Source: Candidatus Poribacteria bacterium
GTDB lineage: Bacteria; Poribacteria; WGA-4E; UBA9662
DNA: 64,000 bases
Reading direction: 5' to 3'
Assembly: GCA_012963885.1 (NCBI GenBank)
Contig: DTUY01000403.1
Coordinates: 1-64,000, forward strand
Below are positions 11,778 to 21,068 of this stretch, in pieces (the first letter of the stretch is position 1; each line of letters starts with the position of its first letter). A model generated the notes under the pieces. The model did no database searches and was not told the DNA's origin. It saw nothing but the letters and a program-made list of their open reading frames with translations. A program made the translations under genes and the position numbers.

Positions 11778-12480
11778 CTACCACTGCTTAAAGGCGTAGG
11801 TCGGTTCGCCCGTGATCAGGCCAATGATTCCCCAGACACTCCCTATCGTGAAGTCACCTAAGACCAGTCCCAAGAAGAATGGGAACGTTCGGCGATATGT
11901 CTGTATGCCGCCGTGCTTGAGGATTCCCCATTTTAGGAGCCAACTGATAAAGAACGGGAACCACAGGTGTCTAAAAGCGACATAGCCCGCAATTGGATAA
12001 GCTAACGGACGCAGCGGCCACCATAAGAGCCGTAACTGCAGCGTCGTGTTGGTGAATACAAAAAGCGCTCCAACGGCAATAGCCCCAAGAGACTGCATAT
12101 CCGGTTCTACCGGACGAACAAGCCAACGTTCAATTGTCGCATACGCTTCAATACCACGCCCTTCACTGATACCGCCCCATTTATAGCTAAATTGCAAAAA
12201 TGTCCAGAAGGTTAGAATGAGGCTTACGACGACGGAGAGCATAATCACTCTCCCAAGTTTGCGGGTATCCATGCCGGACCTATCTGCCAATTTGAAGCTT
12301 TCAAGTATATACGGCATAGGATGATTTCTGAATTGTTTCGTGAACGTCCAAAATGGGGCGGCGGCTGTCAATGTCTGATTTGCGAGTTTGCGACTTCCTA
12401 CTGCCGCCATGAAGAACTGAAACGGCCCAAAGTAGTGAATTCCATGCATCGGAGGGCCAAGTTCCGCTCGTTTTCGCTAC
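11778..12480 (-). pseudogene. DUF6784/6785-type membrane protein, C-terminal fragment
   Basis: About 230 residues of the C-terminal domain of a large multi-pass membrane family common in Planctomycetes and Poribacteria (intact members are roughly 600 aa or more; function unknown). Visible hydrophobic helices cover MLSVVVSLILTFWTFLQF, LGAIAVGALFVFTNTTLQL, a PLAYPIAGYVAF region and FFLGLVLGDFTIGSVWGIIG. The reading frame is open to about 12480 (GPPMHGIHYFGPF precedes the first ATG at 12449) and then stops at a TAG. The N-terminal two-thirds are missing. The break coincides with the point where an unrelated plus-strand penicillin acylase fragment begins, so the truncation is most simply a rearrangement junction. 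Confidence 0.6.
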
Positions 12481-13690
12481 ACCGTTCATGGACCTGTTTT
12501 TAAGGAGAAGAACGGTCGTTTCTTTGCCGCTGCCCTCTGCGGCTGGCGTGATACCCGCCATGCCGAACAATTCTGGCGCATGAATTTGGCCAGAACCCGA
12601 GATCAGCTTATGGAAGCCATGGAACTAGATCAACTACCCTGGTTCAACTTTTGCTATGGAACAGCCGAGGGAGATTTTGGATATATCCAGTTGGGTTGCT
12701 GTCCAATTCGGCCAGTACGTCTGGGTGAGTTCCTGACACTGGATGGAACGACTTCCAAAACACTGTGGCAGGGGGTAGTTGCTTTGGCTCAACTACCGCA
12801 AGTTCACAACCCAACAACTGGATTCGTTCAGAGTTGCAACACGTCAGCCGACCAGACAACCACAGGTTTAAAGATGAAAGCAGAAGATTTTCCGCCCGGT
12901 GTGTTTTTCGGTCATTACGGGGCCAAATGGCGGGGACGGGGAACCCGGAGTTTGGAGGTGCTATCCAAAGCCAAAGATTTTACGCTGACCGACGCCACCA
13001 ATCTGGCATTTGATACATTCACTCTAGCCACGCGATTTTGGCAGCACCCCTTGATGGTAGCCTATGACAGATACCGAGAAGAGATAGTGAATGCCCCCCG
13101 GGAACTAGATCAGGCGGCAAAAGCTGTCCGCGAATGGAATGGGCTGATCACCAAGGAGAGCGTCGGTGCCACGTTATTTCGGTTTTGGAGGATAGCTTAC
13201 GCTGAAAAGTATCCGGCTGCTCTTGGCGAGGAACAAGCGGATACTTTCCCCAAAACGGAGAAGGAGCAGCGTGACGCGGCAACCGCCCTCGTTTCTGCGG
13301 TAAAAAAACTGCAGAAGTACCATACTAGCGCGCTGGTCCCTTGGGGCGAAATCCTGCGTTTGCGCTGCCATCGACCTGTCCCTCGATGGCGACGCTGGCC
13401 TAAATAACTCTGAATGCATGCACTCCACAGGTACTGGGGTGCTAACCCCAGAGGGCAAATTTATATTCAGGGGTAGTCAAGTCGTCACAACGGTGGTCAA
13501 ATTAACTGAGCCCATAGAAGCCTATTCCGTTGTTCCTTATGGACAGTCGTTGAAACCGACTTCAATTCACTATTCAGACCAGATGCCATTGTATCCAGAA
13601 GCCCAAATGCGTCCCACTTGGCACTTTTGGGATCAACTTCAGGGCCATATTGAATTGACAGAAACAGTTGCCTATGTTTCCTCCAACTAA
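12477..13690 (+). pseudogene. Penicillin acylase-family hydrolase, 5'-truncated and frameshifted
   Basis: C-terminal part of an Ntn-hydrolase of the penicillin/acyl-homoserine-lactone acylase family. The frame opens at about 12477 with YTVHGPVFKEKNGRFF and continues through RTRDQLMEAMELDQLPWFNF, TGFVQSCNTSAD and EWNGLITKESVG. Near 13360 it shifts frame into DLSLDGDAGLNNS and a C-terminal beta-strand region ending at 13690. The alpha chain and the catalytic serine at the start of the beta chain are absent, so it cannot be active. The 5' end meets the truncated membrane-protein gene on the other strand. A later in-frame ATG at 12580 is not a real start, because homology extends upstream of it. 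Confidence 0.7.
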
Positions 13691-13832
13691 CCACTTATCG
13701 ACTGCGCAATAGGCTACTATTCTTGAAGAATTCATGTTTCAACCAGCAAGGCAATAGCCGGAATTACCTCATATGTTTTTAATGGTCTTGGCTCTCTGCA
13801 TATTAACTAGTCTACTTAGTTTAGCCCGCAGA

Positions 13833-14400
13833 CATGGTTTCGATTTGATAGTCTACGGCTCGGCCCAATTTGGTGCTGGGATGTGGTATTTGCGTGAAGA
13901 TGGGAGACGGCGCGCTAGATTTGATTACTTTGAAACAAGATTACTTTGAAACAAGGATTCCATTTGTGGGAAAATATTGGTGGTACCCCAATCCCGGAAT
14001 TCCAATATGCAGGCCAGCTGAACATTAAACAAGAATCGGGTCGACAACTCCCTGGCTCAATTACCCAGATTGAATTTGTACCATTGAATGATGGATGGGC
14101 GCCTTGGTTGGTTGTGATGATTGGAGCCAATATTGGCCCGATTCGATCTCATTCTGGGATAACCACCAAGTTCCCACCATAGGTCTGAACAAAAGCTATG
14201 ATGCCAATGGAAGGTGGAAAGAAGGCCAACCACACGGTAGTGTATGGATGCTTTGCTTTTGCCAGAACGGTTCGGATTACTATCTCACCAGTGTGCAACA
14301 ACTGATGACGGTGGAAGAGAAACCACTGGATGTTCATGGCACAGCGACTCCCACCATCGTCGATTTGGAGGCTGATGGTAAGTGGCACTTGATGGTGGGA
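13833..14400 (+). pseudogene. FG-GAP/VCBS-type beta-propeller protein, fragment
   Basis: Pieces of a secreted propeller protein in at least three frames: GFDLIVYGSAQFGAGMWYLR (13833 on), FHLWENIGGTPIPEFQYAG (about 13946-14095), and a last segment from about 14095 with VGCDDWSQYWPDSI, SYDANGRWKEG and TPTIVDLEADGKWHLMVG. A 16-bp tandem duplication at 13923-13954 breaks the first frame, and another shift lies near 14095. The 3' end runs directly into repeat R1f at about 14400, which supplies foreign codons (CSTMLRCFGS) and the stop. Confidence 0.6.
13923..13954 (+). repeat. 16-bp exact tandem duplication
   Basis: GATTACTTTGAAACAA occurs twice head to tail (13923-13938 and 13939-13954). Because 16 is not a multiple of three, it shifts the frame of the FG-GAP remnant. 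Confidence 0.9.
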
Positions 14401-14506
14401 TGTAGTACTATGTTACGTTGTTTTGGAAGCTAGTCTTTTGCGCTGGAAAATTATCCGAGGCTTACGCTGGAAAATTATCCGACGCTTCGTATGTACCGCC
14501 GTGGCT
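14400..14506 (+). repeat. Dispersed repeat R1, 3' half with internal 24-bp duplication, copy f
   Basis: GTTACGTTGTTTTGGAAGC, CGCTGGAAAATTATCCGA and TATGTACCGCCGTGG mark it as R1. The unit CGCTGGAAAATTATCCGA plus six bases is tandemly repeated (14441-14464 and 14465-14488), which no other copy shows. Confidence 0.7.
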
Positions 14507-14601
14507 AATCCACTATCAGACAAAAAACAATCAATACCCAACGGACTCGGCGGGTAGTTTGCTAAAATGGGTTCTATCGATTCGTTAGATTAGATTCATA
14601 A

Positions 14602-15588
14602 TTATCTCCAGTCAAAAACTGTACCCAGCAGTTCTTGTGGCTGATCCCGTAAACGGTCATAAATCGGCTTGGCTTCCAATACAGGTACGATATCTAGAAT
14701 CAGCGGTGCCATGTTGACTACGCCTCTAGCCACCAATCGTTGCAGATTGTCTAAGTCATCTTTGTCAAAGTGACTGTTTTGCTTGATGTTGATCTCACGG
14801 TGCTGGCCTAAGTTGAAGGTGTATTCAACCTTGAACCGTCCCGCAATGAACAAGATGGAACCACCGTGTTTGGTCGCCCGAATCAGTTTATCTTCCATAC
14901 CGACCACACCCGCTACATCTAGAATAGTGTCATAACTGGCATCTTCGATTTGCTGTTCCCAACCGTCTTCGCTGACATTGACGGTCACTTCGACAGCGCC
15001 CGCCGATTCCGCAATATCGAGCCGTTTTTGGTCGATGTCACAAATAGTAACATGTGCCCCCATAGCGTTACCGATCTGAGCTGCCATTTGGCCGACCATC
15101 CCAGCACCTATGACCAAGAAACGCTCGCCCATCCGCAAATCGGCGTTACGGCAACAGCGCATGGCCACAGAAGCTACGCCAAAGAGGGCTGCATGGGTTG
15201 GATCGACCCGAGGATCCAGTTTGATGAGCAACCCGTCATGTCGCTCATGCGGCATCAGGTTTTCCAATTTGTGGGGGCGTAAGGTACAGTATCCGTAGTG
15301 ACCTTGACTGGAATAGACCACATCACTGACTTCTAAGTCGTCTACTTCAGAACCCACCTCAATTACACGGCCCACATTTTGGTAACCACTGCCTGTTGGC
15401 AACGACCGATCCGACGGCGCATAGTTCCCGCCGATCAGTCCATTACGTTCGGTTCCGTTAGTTAGTCCTGAGAGCAAAGTCTCAGTTCGAACTTGATCTT
15501 CCTTGATTGGTGGCAAATCGGCCCAATCGTCAACCAGGACTTTCTCCCGTTTCCCATCGGCTTGAAGTTGAATCATTAAAGCGCGCAA
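14602..15588 (-). CDS. Medium-chain dehydrogenase/reductase (alcohol dehydrogenase-like)
   Basis: A roughly 328-aa NAD(P)-dependent MDR protein. The GroES-like N-terminal domain includes GSGYQNVGRVIEVGSEV; the Rossmann domain has the nucleotide-binding glycine motif FLVIGAGMVGQMAAQIG followed by an acidic residue (TICDID), suggesting preference for NAD. The usual catalytic-zinc cysteine region is replaced by LLSGLTNGTERNGL, as in bacteriochlorophyllide/threonine-type MDR relatives without standard zinc ligands, so the substrate is not predictable. I chose the TTG at 15588 because GAGGAG lies 6 nt upstream. An ATG 12 bp downstream (15576) is the alternative, and an ATG at 15663 lies in repeat R1 sequence and lacks a site. 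The gene is intact and isolated between R1 copies. Confidence 0.8.
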   Translation of the reverse strand: MRALMIQLQADGKREKVLVDDWADLPPIKEDQVRTETLLSGLTNGTERNGLIGGNYAPSDRSLPTGSGYQNVGRVIEVGSEVDDLEVSDVVYSSQGHYGYCTLRPHKLENLMPHERHDGLLIKLDPRVDPTHAALFGVASVAMRCCRNADLRMGERFLVIGAGMVGQMAAQIGNAMGAHVTICDIDQKRLDIAESAGAVEVTVNVSEDGWEQQIEDASYDTILDVAGVVGMEDKLIRATKHGGSILFIAGRFKVEYTFNLGQHREINIKQNSHFDKDDLDNLQRLVARGVVNMAPLILDIVPVLEAKPIYDRLRDQPQELLGTVFDWR

Positions 15589-15660
15589 GGTTTTCTCCTC
15601 TTCTGACTTACAATTAGCGTCAATTAAAGGCTCACGGTCTCTGCCTTCCAGTTCATGGTG

Positions 15661-16017
15661 CAAGCGTTGAGTGAACTGGATATCTTTGCGGGAATAGGAG
15701 ATAATACGTCCGACATACCAGTTACCCTCTGAGCCTCAAGTTGTTGGACTAGCTATGGCATTCTATCACGATTGCCGCATCGGGGTAAAGCGGTGGGTTC
15801 GCCATCAGGAATCGGTTCTCACAAATAGTGCGGGCACACAATGACACAAGGCAAATCGGCTGGTGACCGACCCGTCTATCTCAGGCTACATCCCTTCTGG
15901 ATGGTGGGATATACTTCCATGTTTGACTATAACTTGATACCCTCACAGGTGGGAGCCGTCGTGGGATACAACTACGTTCATACTTGGCAGTATATTTCTA
16001 CCATCCAGAAGGGGTTA
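15661..16017 (+). repeat. Dispersed repeat R1, longest copy g, with inverted terminal piece
   Basis: Carries both the 5' half (GCAAGCGTTGAGTGAACTGG, GGCATTCTATCACGATTGCC) and the middle (GTCTATCTCAGGCTACATCC, CTTCTGGATGGTGGGATATA, to 15914). At 15991-16017 a piece of the same middle recurs inverted (TATATTTCTACCATCCAGAA), giving a roughly 125-bp segment bounded by inverted repeats of about 22 bp. There is no gene between 15664 and 16043. Confidence 0.7.
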
Positions 16018-16043
16018 TAATGGCTCCTCCTCGGAAACTATCC

Positions 16044-17378
16044 CTACTCGGAGATCCTGTAGAGCTTCGAGGCGGTTCTGATGAAGAGGCTCCCACGCGC
16101 CATGCCCGGTGTCGCCATGCACAATTCATCGAGCTTATTGACGTACAGAAGCTCATTCTTGCGACCAGCCCTGTAGACGAAGCAATCGCCATCTTCGCTC
16201 AGGCAGAACACCTTGTCGTCGTAGGCCCAGGGCGATGAGGTGAAGGGGGTTCGCTGGTGCTCCCTCACCCGCACCTTGCCGTAGACTTCCTCACCGGTCT
16301 TCGCATCGAAGCAGGCGAAGAACCCGAAATCATAGAGCACATAGAGCAAGTCCTTGTAGGCCAGGGTTGAGGGATTGTAGGGAGCCGCTTTGGGCTGTCT
16401 CCAGGCGATGGACTTGTCGACTGGCCCCTCCTTCTTCAGGTTGATTGTTCCCTTGCCACCGGGGTGGATGGCATAGATCGGCTTGCGTTCATCACCGACA
16501 TAACCGGAGGTGACGTAGAGAAGTCCATGGGCGGTGAAGGGCGTGGCGATGGTGATCGACGACATATCGGCTACGAGCTCCCAGAGGAGGGTCCCATCGA
16601 GCCCGTAGGAGCGGGTCTTGCCAGTTCCTGGGGTGATGATCTCGGTCCGAAGAGGGTTCTCCCAGACGAACGGGGTCGACCAGTTGCTCTTCTCGTCCCG
16701 ATCCCTGCGCCAGGAGGTCTCGCCCGTCTTCTTGTCAATGGCCTCGATGAAGGAACTCTGCTCGTTGTCGTTGAGAATGTAGATGAAGTCGCCATGCAGA
16801 GCGGGTGAGGCGGCGCCACCCCAATTGTAGCGCGTCTTGTAAGCCTTCATCCCCCGCTTCCACTTCAGCTTCCCATCAAGGTCGTGCGCGAAGAGTCCCT
16901 GATCGGCGAAGTAAGTATAGACCAAGTCACCATCGGTCACCTGAGTCTCGGGAGCGTAGTTGTTCTTGATATGCCTGGGCGTGAGTGGCTTGCCCACGTC
17001 GGCCTCACGCTCCCAGAGCTTCTTTCCGCTCTCGAAGCTGAAGCAGTAGACCATCCAACGATGGTAGTTGGGCGAGGGATTCTTCTCATTGCCGCCGAAA
17101 TAGAGCCCTTTCTTGACTACCTTCTCCTTGCCGGCGCTGACCGCCGAGCTCAGGAAGACCTTGTCTCCCCAGATGACCGGCGAGGACCAGCCCCTACCGG
17201 GAACTGGGACGCTCCACTTCACGTTTTTCGTCGTGCTCCAGGTAGCTGGAAGTCCTTTTCCTTCAGCCACACCCCGGGCGCCCGGCCCGCGGAATTGCGG
17301 CCAGTTGACAGTCTCCTCAGCCCACAGACCACTCATCACCGTAACCAGCATTCCCAACGCAAGCAGGTATCGCATCAT
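16044..17378 (-). CDS. Exported PQQ-like beta-propeller repeat protein
   Basis: A 444-aa secreted protein of the PQQ-like/BamB-type propeller superfamily. A signal peptide (RYLLALGMLVTVMSGLWA) precedes VNWPQFRGPGARGVAEG, a standard N-terminus of planctomycete outer-membrane propeller proteins. Blades are marked by repeated W-x-x-P-V and tryptophan-docking stretches such as NVKWSVPVPGRGWSSPVIWG, GKLKWKRGMKAYKTRYNWGG and WSTPFVWENPLRTEIITPG. The start at 17378 follows AAGGAG by 6 nt; an upstream ATG at 17420 has no such site. Base composition is visibly richer in G+C than all neighbours and codons favour G/C ends, suggesting recent acquisition from a high-GC relative. It stands alone. A role as a structural or scaffold propeller rather than a PQQ enzyme is inferred. 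Confidence 0.85.
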   Translation of the reverse strand: MMRYLLALGMLVTVMSGLWAEETVNWPQFRGPGARGVAEGKGLPATWSTTKNVKWSVPVPGRGWSSPVIWGDKVFLSSAVSAGKEKVVKKGLYFGGNEKNPSPNYHRWMVYCFSFESGKKLWEREADVGKPLTPRHIKNNYAPETQVTDGDLVYTYFADQGLFAHDLDGKLKWKRGMKAYKTRYNWGGAASPALHGDFIYILNDNEQSSFIEAIDKKTGETSWRRDRDEKSNWSTPFVWENPLRTEIITPGTGKTRSYGLDGTLLWELVADMSSITIATPFTAHGLLYVTSGYVGDERKPIYAIHPGGKGTINLKKEGPVDKSIAWRQPKAAPYNPSTLAYKDLLYVLYDFGFFACFDAKTGEEVYGKVRVREHQRTPFTSSPWAYDDKVFCLSEDGDCFVYRAGRKNELLYVNKLDELCMATPGMARGSLFIRTASKLYRISE

Positions 17379-17420
17379 CGTTCGCTCCTTGAAAAGACTT
17401 CGAGATTCAGTATTCACCAC

Positions 17421-17765
17421 CTCGGCAAAAATCTAGAGTGATTGATCCGTCAATCCCCTAGCAATTTTACACTATTGAAGATTGAGCGAATTATAGCAAG
17501 AATAGCAGAGACTGAAAAGTAGAAAACTCTGGCATCAGCATTTTGGCACCATTGCCACTTTCCTTTCAACCGACAGTAGCCCAATTAGGTGACCTATCGT
17601 TGAATTGCAGCCTGAGAGCCCTATCTAGCAAATGTAACATACCCCGTCGCATATCCCGTACGAGATTAAAGCTAGAAGACACCCACCATTAAAGTAAGAA
17701 ATATTCACAATCTAACAGTTGTATTTTAGTTTTTAACTTAAATATAGGCTAGCTACTTCAGGACT
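17421..17765. other. No gene seen
   Basis: AT-rich sequence upstream of the propeller gene. It should contain that gene's promoter, but I could not assign one with confidence. Confidence 0.3.
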
Positions 17766-17768
17766 TTG

Positions 17769-18068
17769 TCAATGCTTAGTACACAGATCCACCAGCAGGT
17801 CTATGTTGCCTGTGTACTTCCAGACATCAGTTTTGTCCACCACACAGGCACATCCTTCCGGGTCATCCTTCAAACCTTGCACCGTCGGAGTCAGCTTGTT
17901 CAGCTCCGACAAAGACCAGTTCATCTCCATTCGGTTACCACCAGCTTCCTTTGGAAATAGTAACCTTCTCAGTAGGCGGAAATATACTACTGCCGCTACG
18001 ATGATATCCAAACTTGACAATACCTCCCAGCTAGAAGCTAAGAACCAAAAGCAACATAACTCACCCAT
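17769..18068 (-). CDS. Hypothetical small protein or fragment
   Basis: A 99-codon frame of unknown family. Its first half is hydrophobic (SSLDIIVAAVVYFRLLRRLL); the second half reads like a normal soluble protein (DDPEGCACVVDKTDVWKYTG) and ends in CTKH. The ATG overlaps the left arm of a perfect 10-bp inverted repeat (18058-18107), so this may be the tail of a gene joined to a repeat rather than a true small gene. No motif was recognised. Confidence 0.3.
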   Translation of the reverse strand: MGELCCFWFLASSWEVLSSLDIIVAAVVYFRLLRRLLFPKEAGGNRMEMNWSLSELNKLTPTVQGLKDDPEGCACVVDKTDVWKYTGNIDLLVDLCTKH

Positions 18069-18107
18069 ACTGGTTTAAACTAGAATTCAGATAGGTGTGG
18101 GTGAGTT
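18058..18107. repeat. Palindromic repeat H, perfect-arm copy
   Basis: AACTCACCCA (18058-18067) and TGGGTGAGTT (18098-18107) pair perfectly around a 30-nt loop holding TTTAAACTAGAATTCAGA. It shows the same design as the palindrome at 6483-6542. Confidence 0.6.
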
Positions 18108-19080
18108 AATTTTCTGCGTTGCGGGCTCTGACTGACTCACCTCTTTACCCTACCTAATGCATTTCTATTAACATGAAACTTGCCATATGAATACTGAAAT
18201 GCTTCGGAATGTAAAAAAAACAAAAATCTTGAATTCAAAACACATGCATCCTATTATGAGTATACGAACTCAATCTGGAGAGCAGGTGTCCTATGCACTC
18301 GTTTCTATACCCAAAAACTGCCTATCTTGAAGTAGAGCGCAGTTCAGTTCAACCGGATCTGTGCTAGATAGCATGAGGATGGCTTTAGATGAATCACAAT
18401 CCCACTATGGCTGATGGGTCTTCCGTTCATTAGCGGACTAAACAACAACTACACAACTATATAAGCACTTATATCCAACCTCTAATGAGGACGGGTAAAC
18501 AGATGGATTTGAAGGATATTTTACATCATGTTAACATCAGAAAGCCTAAGCTGGTTCAACAGCTCGGTACGCAACATTTACAATTGGAGTTCTGCTGGTT
18601 TGAAAACGATCGGCCATCTCCTGCTGATTAATTTTTTCCCCGGCTGCAGTTTATTTTCCAAGATTAGCCTTTTTATACCGGAATAAATATCTTTAGTATT
18701 CATAAAACCACTACCATTTGGGCCAACATCAAAAGTTTCTAGCCAGTTGCTAGATTAAAGTCGTTGATAAAAGGTTCGGGAGAGCGATCTCCTAAACCTT
18801 TTTTATGCCTTCCGGTGCATAGCCTGCTACTTGGTTACGGTAGTAATGCCCTTCAAGTTCTGGTTGGAAAAACACCTGGACAAATGTGAATCCGCCTAGT
18901 CGAAAAACGTGATTTAGGCACCGGCAATGTGTCGAGTTTGTCAACAATCAGGCCTATGTATTTGTCCAAGCTGACCATTCCATAATAAACGGCGATATTC
19001 AGGGTCATTGCTTCGCGATTGTGCCGGAGGGACATATAACAGTCAATACCGAAACCACTTTATTATGCTGAAAGATCGGA
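18108..19080. other. Gene-poor stretch with uncertain coding remnants
   Basis: No assignable gene. A 47-codon plus-strand frame at 18487-18630 (starts MRTGKQMDLKDILHHVNI) and a minus-strand stretch at about 18795-18930 that reads GGFTFVQVFFQPELEGHYY in one frame look protein-like, but neither has a recognisable family. A terminator-like hairpin at 18770-18804 implies that something on the plus strand is, or was, transcribed here. Confidence 0.3.
18770..18804 (+). terminator. Rho-independent terminator-like hairpin
   Basis: AAAGGTT and GGAGA on the left pair with TCTCC and AACCTTT on the right around GCGA, and a run of six T follows. There is no annotated plus-strand gene directly upstream, so the transcript it ends is unknown. 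Confidence 0.45.
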
Positions 19081-19086
19081 GAATAT

Positions 19087-20340
19087 ATGAGCGAAGCAAT
19101 ACTTGGAATTACTGGTGCGAAAATCACTATCAATGGAAAACTAACATACAGTGATATTTCTGGGACAAAAGCAAAAAATCATGGACTTTTAATGAATGCG
19201 CGCTTTGTTCAGGGGATTTTTGATGATAAAGCAGATGTCAGTCGCTTTTCCCGTTTTGGGATTTCCTGGGATCCTGATGAAAATACAGCTCGTTTGATTA
19301 AGGCTCTTCCTGAATGGAAAAAATATGGTCTTTTAGCTTTTACCGTAGGGTTACAGGGTGGAATGCCAGTTCTAACAATTCCAAATAGCACCATTGATAA
19401 TAATCCCTATAGTGAAGATGGCACACGCATTAACCCTTCTCATTTAAAACGTTTGGATACGTTAATTACTAGTGCCGATGAACTTGGAATGGTTGTTATT
19501 GTGAGTTTATTGTATCAGGGGCAAAGCACGAGAATGAAGGATGGTCGTTGTATTCGAAATGCTGTAAAGAGTGCTTGTAATTTTTTAAGGGACAATGCCT
19601 ATAAAAATGTATTAATAGAAGTTGCCAATGAGCATGATGTTGGACAATTCAAAAATCATCCCCTTGTATTTTACCCAGATGGTATCGCAAGTCTTATTAA
19701 TTTAGCAAAAAAAGAATCTGGTGGGATGCTTGTAGGAGCATCAAGTGGCGGAATTAGGTTCTACCGTGAAGTGTGTGAGGCAAGTGATATTATTTTGGTT
19801 CATGGAAATGCTGGGACAGAACAGTCCTATTACAACATGATCCGTGATGTTAAAGCCTTAAGCTTAAATAAACCCATTGTCTGCAACGAAGATTCCCCGC
19901 GGTTTACTCAATTAAAGGTGGCCTATCAAACGGGAACTTCCTGGGGCTATTACAATACCCACACTAAACAGGAACCACCAGCTGACTGGTCAATAACAGA
20001 AGGGGAGGATTATTTCTTCGCCTGGCGCATGGCAGACGGCTTGGGAATTAAAGTGCCAGAAATATCATTCGAGGCGCAATTTTACTTGCAAGGTTTTGAA
20101 GAAAATTACACCTATGAAAATAAGCGTTGGATCAGATTAGCTAGCTTATATCCTGAAAAAATTGACTGTGTTGAATTTTATAGAAATGGTGAATTTTTTG
20201 ATATTGCTTATGAAGAGCCCTATTATGTAAATCACAAAGAGACCTGGATTCAAGAAGGTGTTGAAATGACTAACATAGAAAAATGGAGAGCTGTAATTCA
20301 TCTTCATTCTGGGGAAGTTCTGGAAAGAGAGAACAATTGA
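19087..20340 (+). CDS. Glycoside hydrolase-like TIM-barrel protein
   Basis: A 417-aa cytoplasmic-looking protein with features of the glycoside hydrolase clan-A (GH5-like) barrel. EVANEHD places N181-E182 at the usual Asn-Glu of the acid/base strand, and IVCNEDSPRF offers E268 as nucleophile; FGISWDPDENTARLIKAL and VVIVSLLYQGQ fit barrel strands. No signal peptide is seen, which is unusual for a secreted glycosidase. Family number and substrate cannot be assigned. Start: GGAGA lies 7 nt before the ATG. The gene is intact, noticeably AT-rich compared with the PQQ-propeller gene 2 kb upstream, and followed by Kelch and cyclase remnants in the same direction, suggesting a former plus-strand catabolic operon running to the hydratase at 21605. 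Confidence 0.65.
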   Translation: MSEAILGITGAKITINGKLTYSDISGTKAKNHGLLMNARFVQGIFDDKADVSRFSRFGISWDPDENTARLIKALPEWKKYGLLAFTVGLQGGMPVLTIPNSTIDNNPYSEDGTRINPSHLKRLDTLITSADELGMVVIVSLLYQGQSTRMKDGRCIRNAVKSACNFLRDNAYKNVLIEVANEHDVGQFKNHPLVFYPDGIASLINLAKKESGGMLVGASSGGIRFYREVCEASDIILVHGNAGTEQSYYNMIRDVKALSLNKPIVCNEDSPRFTQLKVAYQTGTSWGYYNTHTKQEPPADWSITEGEDYFFAWRMADGLGIKVPEISFEAQFYLQGFEENYTYENKRWIRLASLYPEKIDCVEFYRNGEFFDIAYEEPYYVNHKETWIQEGVEMTNIEKWRAVIHLHSGEVLERENN

Positions 20341-20479
20341 TTTAAAGCCACCTATTCCAATTAAAGTCAAGGGAACAATATTGGAAAGCTGAGAGTTGCC
20401 TAGTTTAGTGGAGCGTTTTTCGCTTGATTCTCAAGCAACTTTAGGGTGTTGTTTTTCAAATTTAGAAGAAGAATAGGTC

Positions 20480-20830
20480 ATTGCGAAAAAGTGCCACCGC
20501 CCAAAACAAAAAAATCTATTTCTCGATGCAAAATGTTAAAAACGGGCAATAGTTGGAATGCGTTTATGTCAGAATGATGGAAAAATTATGCAGTTGGTGG
20601 AATTACCTACGGCCATATCAATGGGATAAACAAATATGATCCGGAAACTAGATCCTGGTTTATACCTCCAGATGCTCCGAACCTCCGGGATTATTTTCAT
20701 GCTGTTGTTGTTCATAATCAACTATATTACATCGATGGAAGGAACACTAGTTTTGATAAACCTGATAATTTTCAATCCCATTTTACTGCTGTAATAGACT
20801 TTATCGGAAATAAGGATGAATGGGGGTAAA
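20480..20830 (+). pseudogene. Kelch-repeat protein remnant
   Basis: One frame reads YAVGGITYGHINGINKYDPE followed by TRSWF, then FHAVVVHNQLYYIDGRN and a segment ending GNKDEWG, i.e. parts of two or three Kelch blades (galactose-oxidase-like propeller) of a protein normally 300 aa or more. A stop precedes the first blade (SE*WKN near 20577) and another follows at about 20826. It lies in the same orientation as its neighbours. Confidence 0.55.
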
Positions 20831-21068
20831 ATTGCAACCAGGGAAAACCACAATGCTGACTTATCAGAAAATAGCCGCCAAACCATTCGGCTGCTTAACA
20901 CTTTGGTTCTTTGCACTTATATCGGTTGTAAACTCATATAAATCCACCATTAGAGAAAAAACAAACTCAAGTTTAGTTAAAAAATCACCGATACTATTAG
21001 CTAAGTTAGTGAGTTTTTTATGACTGATAATTATATCTTTCAAATCCGAACGAAATCGTGAGACTAGC

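Noticed and set aside
12580-13407. Intact penicillin acylase starting at 12580
   Set aside because: Homology continues upstream to about 12477 and downstream in another frame after 13360, and the catalytic serine region is missing.
15984-16238. Plus-strand frame at the 3' end of the PQQ-propeller gene
   Set aside because: Shadow of the antisense coding sequence.
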